DNA from: an uncultured Lachnospiraceae bacterium
GTDB lineage: Bacteria; Bacillota; Clostridia; Lachnospirales; Lachnospiraceae
DNA: 64,000 nucleotides
NCBI GenBank assembly: GCA_910578085.1
Contig: CAJTPM010000019.1
Location: 1-64,000 of the forward strand
Reading direction: 5' to 3'
Part shown: positions 17,535-26,566 of the stretch, one piece after another
How positions within the stretch are numbered: position 1 is the stretch's first letter
How the letters are laid out: each line of letters begins with the position of its first letter
Translations under genes and position numbers: made by a program
The notes under the pieces: generated by a model
What the model saw: the letters and a program-made list of their open reading frames with translations, nothing else
Told to the model about the DNA's origin: nothing
Databases searched by the model: none

Positions 17535-18248
17535 ATGGCAGGAAATTCAGAAGAGTATTCCATCGAAAAACTGGAACAGAAAATAGCATATACGTTTCAG
17601 AACAGGGAGCTGATCAGGCAGGCAATCACCCACAGTTCCTATGCGAATGAGAGAAAGATCAATAAGATAAAGGATTACGAGAGGATCGAGTTTCTTGGAG
17701 ATGCGGTGTTAGAACTTGTCTCCAGCGAATTTCTGTATGAAAAGCACGATGAGATGCCGGAGGGGCAGCTGTCCAGGAACAGGGCAGCCATGGTGTGTGA
17801 GCCTTCCCTGGCAGGCTGCGCGAGAGATCTGGAACTGGACCAGTTTATCCTGCTCGGGAAAGGGGAGGAGATGACCGGCGGGCGAAGCAGGGATTCCATT
17901 GTTTCCGATGTGATGGAGGCGCTGATTGGCGCAATCTATCTGGACGGCGGTTTTGAGAAAGCGAAAGAGTTTATTCACCGCTTTGTGCTGGAGGATCTGG
18001 AACATAAGGCGGTGTTTTATGACGCTAAATCCCTGCTGCAGGTAGAGGCACAGAAGAGCGGCGCAGATGTGCACTATGTGCTGACCGGGGAGAGCGGCCC
18101 GGAGCATGACAAGACATTTTCCGTGGAGGTGTATCAGGGCGCAAAGCTTCTCGGAAGGGGCAACGGCCACAATAAGAAAAAGGCAGAACAGCAGGCCGCC
18201 TACGAGGCGCTTTTGCGGTTGCAGAAGAAGCAGGGAAAAGAGAAATAA
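17535..18248 (+). CDS. rnc: Ribonuclease III
   Basis: 237 residues. The endonuclease domain (about 1-155) carries the signature ERIEFLGDAVLELV with the catalytic Glu/Asp, and the second acidic cluster DVMEALIGAIYLD. The C-terminal double-stranded-RNA-binding domain (about 160-235) ends GNGHNKKKAEQQAAYEAL. It cuts double-stranded RNA in rRNA and mRNA maturation. A hairpin just upstream could be a substrate, as the rnc leader is in E. coli. It is followed after 11 bases by smc. Confidence 0.96.
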   Translation: MAGNSEEYSIEKLEQKIAYTFQNRELIRQAITHSSYANERKINKIKDYERIEFLGDAVLELVSSEFLYEKHDEMPEGQLSRNRAAMVCEPSLAGCARDLELDQFILLGKGEEMTGGRSRDSIVSDVMEALIGAIYLDGGFEKAKEFIHRFVLEDLEHKAVFYDAKSLLQVEAQKSGADVHYVLTGESGPEHDKTFSVEVYQGAKLLGRGNGHNKKKAEQQAAYEALLRLQKKQGKEK

Positions 18249-18259
18249 GGGGAACATTT

Positions 18260-21200
18260 ATGTATTTAAAAAGTATAGAGGTCCAGGGATTCAAGTCCTT
18301 TGCCAATAAGATCACCTTCAAATTTCACAACGGCATTACCGGTATTGTGGGACCAAACGGTTCGGGAAAGAGCAATGTGGCGGATGCGGTGCGCTGGGTG
18401 TTGGGGGAACAGAAAGTAAAGCAGCTACGCGGCGCTTCGATGCAGGATGTTATTTTTTCCGGGACGGAGATGAGAAAGCCTCTGGGATATGCCTATGTGG
18501 CGATCACGCTGGATAACAGGGATCATCAGCTTGCCATTGATTATGAGGAAGTGACGGTGGCGAGAAGACTTTATCGTTCCGGTGAGAGTGAATATATGAT
18601 CAACAACAGCCCCTGCCGTCTGAAAGATGTGTATGAGCTGTTTTATGATACCGGTATCGGTAAGGAGGGATACTCCATCATCGGACAGGGCCAGATCGAC
18701 AAGATCTTGAGCGGCAAGCCCGAGGAGCGCAGGGAGCTGTTCGACGAGGCGGCCGGCATCGTGAAGTTTAAAAGGCGGAAAGCCGCTTCTGTGAAGAAGC
18801 TGGAAAATGAACAACAGAATCTCCTGCGTGTCAACGATATTCTGGCGGAGCTGGAAAAGCAGGCGGGCCCGTTAGAAAAGCAGTCCGAGAAAGCCAGAAT
18901 TTATTTGAAGAAAAAGGAGGAACTGAAAACACTGGATGTGAATATGTTCCTTCTGGACAATAAGCAGATCAATGAGCAGCTTGTGGGGGTGGAAGAAAAC
19001 TATAAAAACGCAAACGCCGATCTTGTCTCAACGACGGAAAAGTTTGAGCAGATCAAGAAGGAATACGAAGAGATCCAACAGGAGGTGGAGCACCTGGACG
19101 AGGAGATTGAAAGGGCTCACGGAGAACTGACCGACACCTCTGCCATCCGCGGAAAGCTGGAGGGCGAAATCGGTATTTTGCGGGAACAGATCCACTCTGT
19201 GGAGGGAAATAAGGAACATCTGTTAAACAGGCTGGCAGCAGTGCAGGCGGATATCGAGGAAAAGTCTTCCGACAAGTCCGGCATCATGACAGAAAAAACT
19301 TCCATCGACGAGCAGGTGGCGAAGTTGGAACAGGCGAGAAACGAGGCCAGGGAGCGTTTAGAGGAAGTACAGTCCCAGATGGAGCAGTTAAACACCGGGA
19401 TCGAGCAGGCCAAAAACGTAATTATGCAGGCCTTAAATGACAGAGCTACCACGAAGTCCCGGATGGAACGTTTTGATACGATGCTGGAGCAGACGCAGAT
19501 CAGAAAGGCGGAGCTGACCAGCCGCCTGGTGCGGGTGAAATCCGATGAGGCGGAAGCGGAAGAACTTGTGGCACAGCTGGAAAAGGAGTTCGAGGAAACG
19601 AGCGGAAAGGTCATCGAACTGAATGAGAAAAAGGCGGCGGCGGAAAAGAGACTTGCCGAGATCAAGGTGCTGCTGACGGAGGACAACAGAGTCTTACAGG
19701 AGACAAAAGAAAAATACCATCAGGAAAAATCCAGACGGGATGCCCTGATGAATCTGACGGAACGCTATGAGGGATACGGCGGTTCCGTCAAAATGGTGAT
19801 GGAACAGAAAAAGACGGAGAAGGGTATTGTCGGCGTGGTGGCGGATATTATTAAGGTGGAGCAGAAATACGAGACTGCCATCGAGACCGCCCTTGGCGGC
19901 AATATCCAGAATATTGTTACGGAGGAGGAAGAGACGGCAAAGCGCATGATCGCGTTTCTGAAAAAGAACCGGTACGGCAGGGCCACTTTTCTGCCGTTAA
20001 CCAGCATCAGAAATCCGCAGGAATTTAAGACGCCGGAAGTGTTGAAAGAACTCGGTGTGGTTGGGATGGCTGATGAACTGGTGGGTATCGATCAAAAGTA
20101 TCGCAACGTGGCGAAGGCGATGCTTGGCCGTATCGTCATTGTGGACAATGTGAATCATGCGCTGGCCATTGCGAAAAAGTATGCCTACGGCATCCGTATG
20201 GTGACATTGGAAGGGGAACTTTTAGTGCCCGGCGGCGCTATTTCCGGGGGCGCTTTTAAAAATAACAGTAACCTATTAGGCAGACGGCGGGAACTGGAAG
20301 CGCTTGATAAAAAGGTTAAAAAACTGTCTGAGAAAACGGAAAAAACAGAGCAGGAAATTCAGGATATCAGGGAGGAGAGAAATAAACTACGCATGCAGTC
20401 GGAAACCTTCCGGATGACGCTGCAGAACGCTTTTATCGAACAGAATACGATCCGTCTGAACCTGGAGGCGGCGAAGGAGAAAAAGGAGGAGACGGCCCAT
20501 GGCTTCGGGGACCTGAAGTCGGAGGAGATACAGATTGAGGAAAAGTTTCAGGAGATCGAAACCGGAAAGGCGCAGATACGGAAAGAACTGGAAGGTTCCG
20601 AAAAACTGGAACAGGAGGAAAACGAGAAAGTTGCGCAGTACCAGAAGGAACTGGAAAAGCTGCGTCTGTTAGAGAGTGATTACGCCGCAAAAGCTGCAGA
20701 GTGGGATGTGGAAGTGGAGAAAATGCTTCAGAAGCAGGAATTCGGCAAACAGAATGTAGACAGAATCGATGCGGAGATCGAACGTCATGAGAAGGAAAAA
20801 CGGGAGATCGAGGAGAGCATGGCAGCCGGAGAGGAAGAGGTGGCCCGCAAGCAGCATAACATAGAGGAGATCCTTCTGACGATAGAAGCTTCCCACAAAG
20901 CCCAGAGTGATGCGGAGAAGAGGCTGCAGGAGAATACGGAGCGCAAGGATGCTCTGTCCGGAAAACAGAAGACCTTTTTTGACAGACGGGAGGATCTTTC
21001 CGCGCAGATGACAAGGCTTGACAAGGAAGTGTACCGGTTGAATTCCCAGAAGGAAAAATTGGAGGAATCCATTGAAAATCAGATCAATTATATGTGGAAT
21101 GAGTATGAGATCACGTTGAGCGATGCGGCTTCCCTGCGGCAGGAGGAGCTGACGGATCTGGCAGCTATGAAGCGGGACATCGCGTCTTTGAAGGATCAGA

Positions 21201-21820
21201 TTAAAAAACTGGGCGATGTCAACGTCAATGCCATAGAAGATTATAAAAATGTTATGGAGAGATATACATTCCTGAAAGGGCAGCATGACGATCTGATTGA
21301 GGCGGAGAAAACGCTTGAAAATATTATCACCGAGCTGGATGCGGCGATGCGTAAGCAGTTCCAGGAGAAGTTTAAAGAGATCGGCAGAGAGTTTGACAAG
21401 GTATTTAAAGAGCTTTTCGGCGGCGGAAAAGGGACGTTGGAGCTGATGGAGGATGAGGATATACTGGAGGCCGGCATCCGGATCATCGCACAGCCGCCCG
21501 GCAAGAAACTGCAGAATATGATGCAGCTTTCCGGCGGAGAGAAAGCGTTGACAGCCATCGCGCTGTTATTTGCGATCCAGAATTTAAAGCCCTCGCCTTT
21601 CTGTCTGTTAGACGAGATCGAGGCGGCGCTTGACGAGAACAATGTGACAAGGTTTGCAAAGTATTTGCATAAGCTGACGAAGAACACGCAGTTTATCGTG
21701 ATCACCCACAGGCGCGGTACCATGGAGAAGGCGGACAGGCTGTATGGGATCACGATGCAGGAGAAAGGGGTTTCGGCGCTTGTCAGTGTGGATCTGATCG
21801 ATAAGGAACTGGATGACTGA
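18260..21820 (+). CDS. smc: Chromosome segregation ATPase SMC
   Basis: 1186 residues, the usual length. N-terminal Walker A GPNGSGKSN, two long coiled coils (about 170-500 and 670-1010) around a globular hinge (about 510-660), then the C-terminal signature LSGGEKALTAIALLFA and Walker B FCLLDEIEAALDE. It condenses and segregates the chromosome with ScpA/ScpB, which are not in this window. In many Firmicutes ftsY follows directly; here it is displaced by about 4.7 kb. Confidence 0.97.
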   Translation: MYLKSIEVQGFKSFANKITFKFHNGITGIVGPNGSGKSNVADAVRWVLGEQKVKQLRGASMQDVIFSGTEMRKPLGYAYVAITLDNRDHQLAIDYEEVTVARRLYRSGESEYMINNSPCRLKDVYELFYDTGIGKEGYSIIGQGQIDKILSGKPEERRELFDEAAGIVKFKRRKAASVKKLENEQQNLLRVNDILAELEKQAGPLEKQSEKARIYLKKKEELKTLDVNMFLLDNKQINEQLVGVEENYKNANADLVSTTEKFEQIKKEYEEIQQEVEHLDEEIERAHGELTDTSAIRGKLEGEIGILREQIHSVEGNKEHLLNRLAAVQADIEEKSSDKSGIMTEKTSIDEQVAKLEQARNEARERLEEVQSQMEQLNTGIEQAKNVIMQALNDRATTKSRMERFDTMLEQTQIRKAELTSRLVRVKSDEAEAEELVAQLEKEFEETSGKVIELNEKKAAAEKRLAEIKVLLTEDNRVLQETKEKYHQEKSRRDALMNLTERYEGYGGSVKMVMEQKKTEKGIVGVVADIIKVEQKYETAIETALGGNIQNIVTEEEETAKRMIAFLKKNRYGRATFLPLTSIRNPQEFKTPEVLKELGVVGMADELVGIDQKYRNVAKAMLGRIVIVDNVNHALAIAKKYAYGIRMVTLEGELLVPGGAISGGAFKNNSNLLGRRRELEALDKKVKKLSEKTEKTEQEIQDIREERNKLRMQSETFRMTLQNAFIEQNTIRLNLEAAKEKKEETAHGFGDLKSEEIQIEEKFQEIETGKAQIRKELEGSEKLEQEENEKVAQYQKELEKLRLLESDYAAKAAEWDVEVEKMLQKQEFGKQNVDRIDAEIERHEKEKREIEESMAAGEEEVARKQHNIEEILLTIEASHKAQSDAEKRLQENTERKDALSGKQKTFFDRREDLSAQMTRLDKEVYRLNSQKEKLEESIENQINYMWNEYEITLSDAASLRQEELTDLAAMKRDIASLKDQIKKLGDVNVNAIEDYKNVMERYTFLKGQHDDLIEAEKTLENIITELDAAMRKQFQEKFKEIGREFDKVFKELFGGGKGTLELMEDEDILEAGIRIIAQPPGKKLQNMMQLSGGEKALTAIALLFAIQNLKPSPFCLLDEIEAALDENNVTRFAKYLHKLTKNTQFIVITHRRGTMEKADRLYGITMQEKGVSALVSVDLIDKELDD

Positions 21821-21860
21821 TCCGGTGCCAGACAGGTCTTGTGCGGATTGATAACAGGCC

Positions 21861-22017
21861 GATCGTGCAGAAGATACAATCCAACGCAGGCCCGCTGAGC
21901 GCTAAGCTCTTGAAAAACAGAGCTGGTTCCGCCGTAGCGGCACTAAACTCGAAAATACCTCGTTAAGTGCCGACGGCTTCACAGCGCCTGCTTATGGATT
22001 GTATCTTCTGCGCGATC
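21861..22017. repeat. 157-bp element with long near-perfect inverted repeats
   Basis: The outer arms, 21861-21891 and 21986-22017, pair almost throughout: GATCGTGCAGAAGATACAAT on the left and its near-exact complement ATTGTATCTTCTGCGCGATC on the right, then CCTGC bases. Inside is a second, smaller inverted repeat (GCCGTAGCGGCACT against AGTGCCGACGGC). There is no coding frame. It begins 40 bases after the smc stop. It could be a MITE-like element or a structured RNA. The remainder of the gap to 22161 shows nothing else. Confidence 0.65.
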
Positions 22018-22161
22018 TACACGGTGGTATCATGCAGTGGAATTACACAGTGGTATGCGGAGCATGGCAGTCGCACGGATCAGACGGTTTGTGAGAAAGC
22101 AGGATGATGAAGGTTTAAGAAGGTGGATTTGGCAGTGATTCGGAATTGATGGAGGTAATGT

Positions 22162-22571
22162 ATGAAGTTAGATGGGTTGGGATTATTGGTTAATGATATG
22201 GCAAAAATGATTCGGTTTTACAGAGATGTGCTCGGGTTTGAGATTAAGGAGCGGAAGATACAGGAAATGTATACCTCGTAAAAGATGGGACCTTGTTTTT
22301 GCTGTATGGCAGGAAAGACTTTGAGAAGATGACGAATCATCAGTACGATTATATCAAAGGGTTAAATGGTCATTTTGAAATTGCGCTTTATGTTGACACA
22401 TTTGAAGAGGTTGATGCCTCATTTAGACGTACAGTGGAAAATGGCGCCACACCAGTATTGGAACCTACAACGGAATCGTGGGGACAGCGAACCTGTTATA
22501 TTGCTGATCCGGAGGGTAACTTGATTGAGATAGGCTCGTGGAATAAGCCATACGAAGAGAAGGATTCATAA
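22162..22571 (+). pseudogene. Glyoxalase/VOC-family protein, frameshifted
   Basis: The ATG at 22162 (GGAGG upstream) opens MKLDGLGLLVNDMAKMIRFY..., the normal start of a single-domain vicinal-oxygen-chelate protein, but this frame stops at 22279-22281. The protein resumes in another frame at about 22268 (GNVYLVKDGTLFLLYG) and runs to 22571 with the expected ending RTCYIADPEGNLIEIGSW. A one-base change near 22265-22270 explains this. The intact protein would be about 136 residues. It is the first accessory gene after smc. Confidence 0.85.
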
Positions 22572-22594
22572 ATCGACTGTAAAGGAAATATAAG

Positions 22595-23041
22595 ATGTAT
22601 ATCAGAAAAGCAATAATAGATGATTTATCAAGAGTAGCTGAAATATATGTATTCAATAATAGGATAAATTTTTTCCCTATATTCAAAGATGAAAGTTTTT
22701 CTTTTGGGGAGTTGCAAGTTGTTTCATTAGTAGATAATTACTTCAAAAAAGATGAAATTATCAAAAATATATATGTATTTGATAATGGATTGATAAAGGG
22801 TTTTCTTCAAATGGACGGGACAGAAATCTGTAAATTATATGTAGATACGTCTTTTCAAAGTGAGGGAATTGGCAATGAACTAATTGAATTTGCAATGAAA
22901 GAACTCCATGCAGATAATTTATGGGCATTAGAAAAAAATATTAGAGCAATTTCTTTTTACCAAAGGCATGGCTTTCATTTGACAGGTCAGAAAAAGTTTG
23001 AAGAAGATACCACCGAATATCTTGTTAAGTTAGAAAGGTAA
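22595..23041 (+). CDS. GNAT-family N-acetyltransferase
   Basis: 148 residues with the acetyl-CoA-binding region CKLYVDTSFQSEGIGNELIE (variant of the Q/R-x-x-G-x-G/A motif) and the late motif ISFYQRHGFHLTG. The substrate is unknown. The gene is clearly richer in A+T than the housekeeping genes on both sides and has AT-ending codons, which points to acquisition by transfer. It is followed 25 bases later by an SMI1/KNR4 gene of similar composition. Confidence 0.85.
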   Translation: MYIRKAIIDDLSRVAEIYVFNNRINFFPIFKDESFSFGELQVVSLVDNYFKKDEIIKNIYVFDNGLIKGFLQMDGTEICKLYVDTSFQSEGIGNELIEFAMKELHADNLWALEKNIRAISFYQRHGFHLTGQKKFEEDTTEYLVKLER

Positions 23042-23066
23042 ATTGGAATTTATAGGGAGGTATATT

Positions 23067-23615
23067 ATGGCATTAGAAAAAGTTTACGATTATTTTCATA
23101 ATTATGATAAGCAGACTTATCAGGTTGTAGCCTGTATGGGAAATGAGCCGTCGGAGCAGGATATAAAGAAGTTTGAAAATCAGTATGGGACAAATCTTCC
23201 TGCCGATTTTAGAGAGTTTACTATGTCCCCGTTAGGTGGGCTTTATATGGAGGTTCGGGAAGAAATATGGCCACGGGCGAAACAGTATGACATAGGCCCG
23301 TTTTGGTCATTCTGTCGTGGAATTATAGTTTATGGAATTGCCAATGGAATCCCCGATTTTTTGGATATTCGTGAAAAAACAAAAGAACTGCATGAGGAAG
23401 GTTTTACGGAGGTTATTCCATTCCTGTCCATAATAGGGAATGGTGATGAAATATTTTGCTTTGACAAAGATAATAACATAGTTCTTCTTGACTATTATAC
23501 AGCAGGAGAGGCCGCACCGATTGAAGGGACTTTTTCAGATTGTTTGATGAACCAGATTGCGGAGTTGGAAGAACGGAAAAACAGGAAAATCCGGGGAGAG
23601 GATAAAATTAAGTGA
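23067..23615 (+). CDS. SMI1/KNR4 (SUKH) family protein
   Basis: 182 residues from the ATG at 23067, which has GGGAGG seven bases upstream; the longer frame from 23043 lacks a site. The pattern is that of the SUKH superfamily: an early IKKFENQYGTNLPADFREF motif, an aromatic WSF middle, and IPFLSIIGNGDEIFCFD. SUKH proteins are often immunity proteins against polymorphic or contact-dependent toxins. No toxin gene is adjacent, so it is an orphan. AT-rich like the neighbouring GNAT gene. Confidence 0.8.
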   Translation: MALEKVYDYFHNYDKQTYQVVACMGNEPSEQDIKKFENQYGTNLPADFREFTMSPLGGLYMEVREEIWPRAKQYDIGPFWSFCRGIIVYGIANGIPDFLDIREKTKELHEEGFTEVIPFLSIIGNGDEIFCFDKDNNIVLLDYYTAGEAAPIEGTFSDCLMNQIAELEERKNRKIRGEDKIK

Positions 23616-23696
23616 TTCCGGTTTACAGAATAGTTAAGTTGTAAAAAAACTCAATATTGATGTGGAATTTTATACTGAATCAGAAGGAGAATGCGT

Positions 23697-24998
23697 ATGG
23701 CGACAAACACGGACAAAGGGATCAGGAATAAAGTCATTTATCAGATTTTTACGAGAAATTATAAGGACGGCACTTTCCGGGCGGTGGAGGAAGATCTCGG
23801 GAGGATCAGGGCGCTGGGGGTGGATATCGTTTATTTTCTGCCCATTCAGCCAAGCGGAACGGTGCATCGGAAGGGGACAAGCGGATCGCCTTATGCGATT
23901 AAAGATTATCGGGCAGTCGATCAGACGTTTGGCACGATGGAGGATTTTATACGCCTGACGGAGGCGATACACGCCGCCGGGATGCAGGTTATGCTGGATG
24001 TTGTGTATAATCATACTTCCCCGGATTCCTGGCTTGCGGAGAATCACCCTGAATGGTTTTTCCGTAAGGAAGACGGCAGTTTCGGGAACCGGATCGGGGA
24101 CTGGTGGGATGTGATCGATCTGGATTATACAAATAAAGGTTTATGGGAATATCAGATTGAAACATTGAAAATGTGGGCACGCTATGTGGACGGATTCCGG
24201 TGCGATGTGGCGCCTTTGGTTCCTCTGGAATTTTGGAAACAGGCGAGGACGGAGGTGGAGACAGTGCGCCCCGGGTGTCTGTGGTTAGCGGAGTCGGTGG
24301 AACCTGAGTTTATTACAGGCTGTCGAAAGATGGGGATTCCTGTTTTAAGCGATGGCGAACTATATCAGGCCTTTGATATCTGTTATGACTATGATATTTA
24401 TCATGATATGGCGGATGTTCTGTACGGGGAGCGCGGTCTCTCCGAATATCTGAACAGCGTGAACAGGCAGGAGGCCATCTATCCCGACAATTACAGCAAG
24501 CTGCGGTGCCTGGAAAACCATGACCGCCCGCGGGCTGCGGCGATGATTCCCGACGAAAAGGCTTTGCGAAACTGGACGGCGTGGATCTATTTTGTGAAGG
24601 GTACGACGATGATTTACGCCGGCGAGGAGTACTGTGCAAAACATCACCCTACGCTGTTTGATCCGGATCCGGTGGAATTTGATGCCGATAAGGATATTTC
24701 TGACTTTATGGTAAAACTGGGGGAGATCCGGAAAAATCCGATTTTTGCGCACAGCAGTTTTCATGCGGAGGCCATCGGGAGAAATAAGGAAGTGATTTTT
24801 GCCGTGCATGAGGCGGAGGCTGGAGAACCTGTTTCTGCACAGAAGGCAGTGGGTATCTTTTCCGTCACCGGGCTCGCTCAGGCGCTGAAAATCGATCTGC
24901 CAGATGGAACATATACCGATGCCATCACCGGAAAAATGGTGGATGTGTTTGAAAAAACAGTCGCCTGTGATGGGGAGCCTGTGATTTTGCTTTTATGA
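23697..24998 (+). CDS. Alpha-amylase-family glycosyl hydrolase (GH13)
   Basis: 433 residues, cytoplasmic. Start 23697 gives a six-base gap to AAGGAGA, whereas the ATG at 23691 would touch it. The four GH13 regions are visible: I DVVYNH, II GFRCDVAPL with the nucleophile Asp, III WLAESVE with the acid/base Glu, and IV LENHDR. Region II lacks the usual Arg-x-Asp-Ala form (it is RCDVA), and the protein is shorter than most amylases. It probably acts on short alpha-glucans or oligosaccharides; exact specificity unknown. Confidence 0.87.
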   Translation: MATNTDKGIRNKVIYQIFTRNYKDGTFRAVEEDLGRIRALGVDIVYFLPIQPSGTVHRKGTSGSPYAIKDYRAVDQTFGTMEDFIRLTEAIHAAGMQVMLDVVYNHTSPDSWLAENHPEWFFRKEDGSFGNRIGDWWDVIDLDYTNKGLWEYQIETLKMWARYVDGFRCDVAPLVPLEFWKQARTEVETVRPGCLWLAESVEPEFITGCRKMGIPVLSDGELYQAFDICYDYDIYHDMADVLYGERGLSEYLNSVNRQEAIYPDNYSKLRCLENHDRPRAAAMIPDEKALRNWTAWIYFVKGTTMIYAGEEYCAKHHPTLFDPDPVEFDADKDISDFMVKLGEIRKNPIFAHSSFHAEAIGRNKEVIFAVHEAEAGEPVSAQKAVGIFSVTGLAQALKIDLPDGTYTDAITGKMVDVFEKTVACDGEPVILLL

Positions 24999-25044
24999 CA
25001 ATGAAGCAAAAAAGAATGGAAAGATATACAGCAACAGGGAAAAC

Positions 25045-25083
25045 GGCAGGTTAAACTGTTGCGATATACAACCTGCCTGTGTT
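25045..25083 (+). terminator. Possible terminator after the GH13 gene
   Basis: GGCAGGTT (25045-25052) pairs perfectly with AACCTGCC (25070-25077) around a 17-base loop, followed by a weak TGTGTTT tail. Confidence 0.4.
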
Positions 25084-25184
25084 TCAGGTTTTCTGATAAT
25101 CCTTGCCTGAAAGAATATAATAAAGTAATGAAACTACCATAAGAATAGCCGGAACAAACAGAGTAAAATGAGGAGGGAGCTGTC

Positions 25185-25739
25185 ATGTCTGAGATCTTCA
25201 GTGAGAGAAATATGATAGAGGCTTTGAAAAAGTACATACCTGCGGGTGAAACATTGTCGGCGGGCATTCATGCGGTGTCAAAGGAGACGGATGTGACAGA
25301 GCTTTACGGAAAATGCATCTACACGGAGAGTGGTTTGATGCCGAGTGAGAACGGCGGTGTCATTTCCGTGCACAAGAAAAAGTTTGCAACCTGTGATATC
25401 TATTTTGGGATCACGCAGTCTTTCTTTGTTCTGGCTGATTGCGAGCGGTACAGCCATGCTTATGAATTTGACGACGGGCCGGAGGCAGGTGGAGAGGGTA
25501 TTAAAGAAGTCACTTCTTTTCTCACCTTTACGGATATCGGAACGTGTTTTCGTCTGGCAGATATAAAAACCTGTGAAATAAAAAAAGGAATGATGGGCTC
25601 TGTGAAGTGCTTTATTACGATGAAGAATGGAAGCTATTTTAAGCTTATGTTTCCGAAACTGGGGGGATTAGGAGGCGGGATGCCGCATCATGCGCAGTAC
25701 CGCGAGGCGATTTTGCAAAGACTGGCGAGGCAGGGGTGA
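25185..25739 (+). CDS. Hypothetical protein, PH-domain-like
   Basis: 184 residues, soluble, with no signal or membrane span. I do not recognise a family with confidence. The C-terminal two-thirds alternate short strands (CDIYFGITQSFFVLADCE, FRLADIKTCEIKKGMMGSVK, CFITMKNGSYFKLMFPK) in a way resembling bacterial PH-like domains, then a helix ending AILQRLARQ. A good GAGGAGGGAG site precedes the start. A small membrane protein follows nine bases later, suggesting one transcript. Confidence 0.6.
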   Translation: MSEIFSERNMIEALKKYIPAGETLSAGIHAVSKETDVTELYGKCIYTESGLMPSENGGVISVHKKKFATCDIYFGITQSFFVLADCERYSHAYEFDDGPEAGGEGIKEVTSFLTFTDIGTCFRLADIKTCEIKKGMMGSVKCFITMKNGSYFKLMFPKLGGLGGGMPHHAQYREAILQRLARQG

Positions 25740-25748
25740 TTAAAAGTC

Positions 25749-26138
25749 ATGAAAAGATATAGGGTGGCATCTGTTTTAATGCTGATACACGGGGCTTTTA
25801 TGGAAGTGGGCGGATGCCTCTGCCTGCTCCCTTTACTGTTTATGAAAAACGGTGCTTTTGAAATGGAGCGGTATTATTATTTTATTGTTCCTTATCTGCA
25901 GGACAATCTTTATCTGATGAGTATTGCGGGACTGATTTATGGTGTGATCAGGGTAACAGGGGCGGTAGGATTGTGGAAAAACAGAATGTGGGGGCTTTGT
26001 CTGTCACTCATAAACTGTGTTATAACGATGGCGCTCATGATCTTTATGCTGCCCGCCGGAATCATGGACGGGATACTTGCAGGCAGCGCCCTGGTCCTGA
26101 TTCTGATGCAGTATTTCGGGGACAGGAAGATCGCGTGA
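25749..26138 (+). CDS. Small four-span membrane protein
   Basis: 129 residues with four predicted membrane helices (about 10-28, 45-60, 68-83, 90-125) and no catalytic motif. Function unknown. It is probably cotranscribed with the preceding PH-like gene, whose stop codon is nine bases upstream. GGGGTGAT near that stop would serve as ribosome binding site. Confidence 0.65.
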   Translation: MKRYRVASVLMLIHGAFMEVGGCLCLLPLLFMKNGAFEMERYYYFIVPYLQDNLYLMSIAGLIYGVIRVTGAVGLWKNRMWGLCLSLINCVITMALMIFMLPAGIMDGILAGSALVLILMQYFGDRKIA

Positions 26139-26249
26139 TAGAGCAGGAGGAGAAAGTCTGTAAGCAGCAAATGGGATGCGGGCTGGTATGACAAAACAGA
26201 ATTTTGAAGACAATATTCATAAAGGAAGAGGAGCGGAGGAAAGAGGCTT

Positions 26250-26501
26250 ATGTTGGAATTTAAGTATGATACACAGTTATTGATCGAGGGAAACGACCTG
26301 GATGAGGATGTGATAACGGAGTATTTTACAGAGCACTTTAAAGGAGACTGTCTTCTGGCGGTAGGAGATGAGGAGTTAATTAAAATTCATTTTCACACAA
26401 ACGAACCCTGGCAGGTGCTGGAATATTGCGCAGGCCTCGGGGAGATCTATGATATTGTGATTGAGGATATGGACAGGCAGGCAAGAGGATTGAAAGGATA
26501 G
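26250..26501 (+). CDS. Stand-alone FakA/YloV middle-domain-like protein
   Basis: 83 residues. The segment GDCLLAVGDEELIKIHFHTNEP followed by LEYCAGLGEI and IEDMDRQ closely tracks the middle domain of the fatty-acid kinase subunit FakA (YloV), whose usual text is GDSLVVVGDDDLVKVHVHT...LEYA...GEL...NM. The N- and C-terminal FakA domains are absent. The two metal-binding His of H-x-H-T are kept, while the Cys of the usual GYCTE is replaced (YDTQ). GGAGGA lies nine bases upstream. It lies 65 bases before ftsY. The function is unknown and may be regulatory. Confidence 0.65.
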   Translation: MLEFKYDTQLLIEGNDLDEDVITEYFTEHFKGDCLLAVGDEELIKIHFHTNEPWQVLEYCAGLGEIYDIVIEDMDRQARGLKG

Positions 26502-26566
26502 AATAAGATTCGTCCCTGGAATGAGGATCATACGAAAATGGGAGAAATCATATAAAGGAGACAGGT

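Noticed and set aside
20433..21286. Several minus-strand frames of about 200 codons in smc
   Set aside because: They arise from the Glu/Lys-rich coiled-coil codons of smc read backwards; low-complexity Ser/Pro/Phe/Leu text, no start sites.
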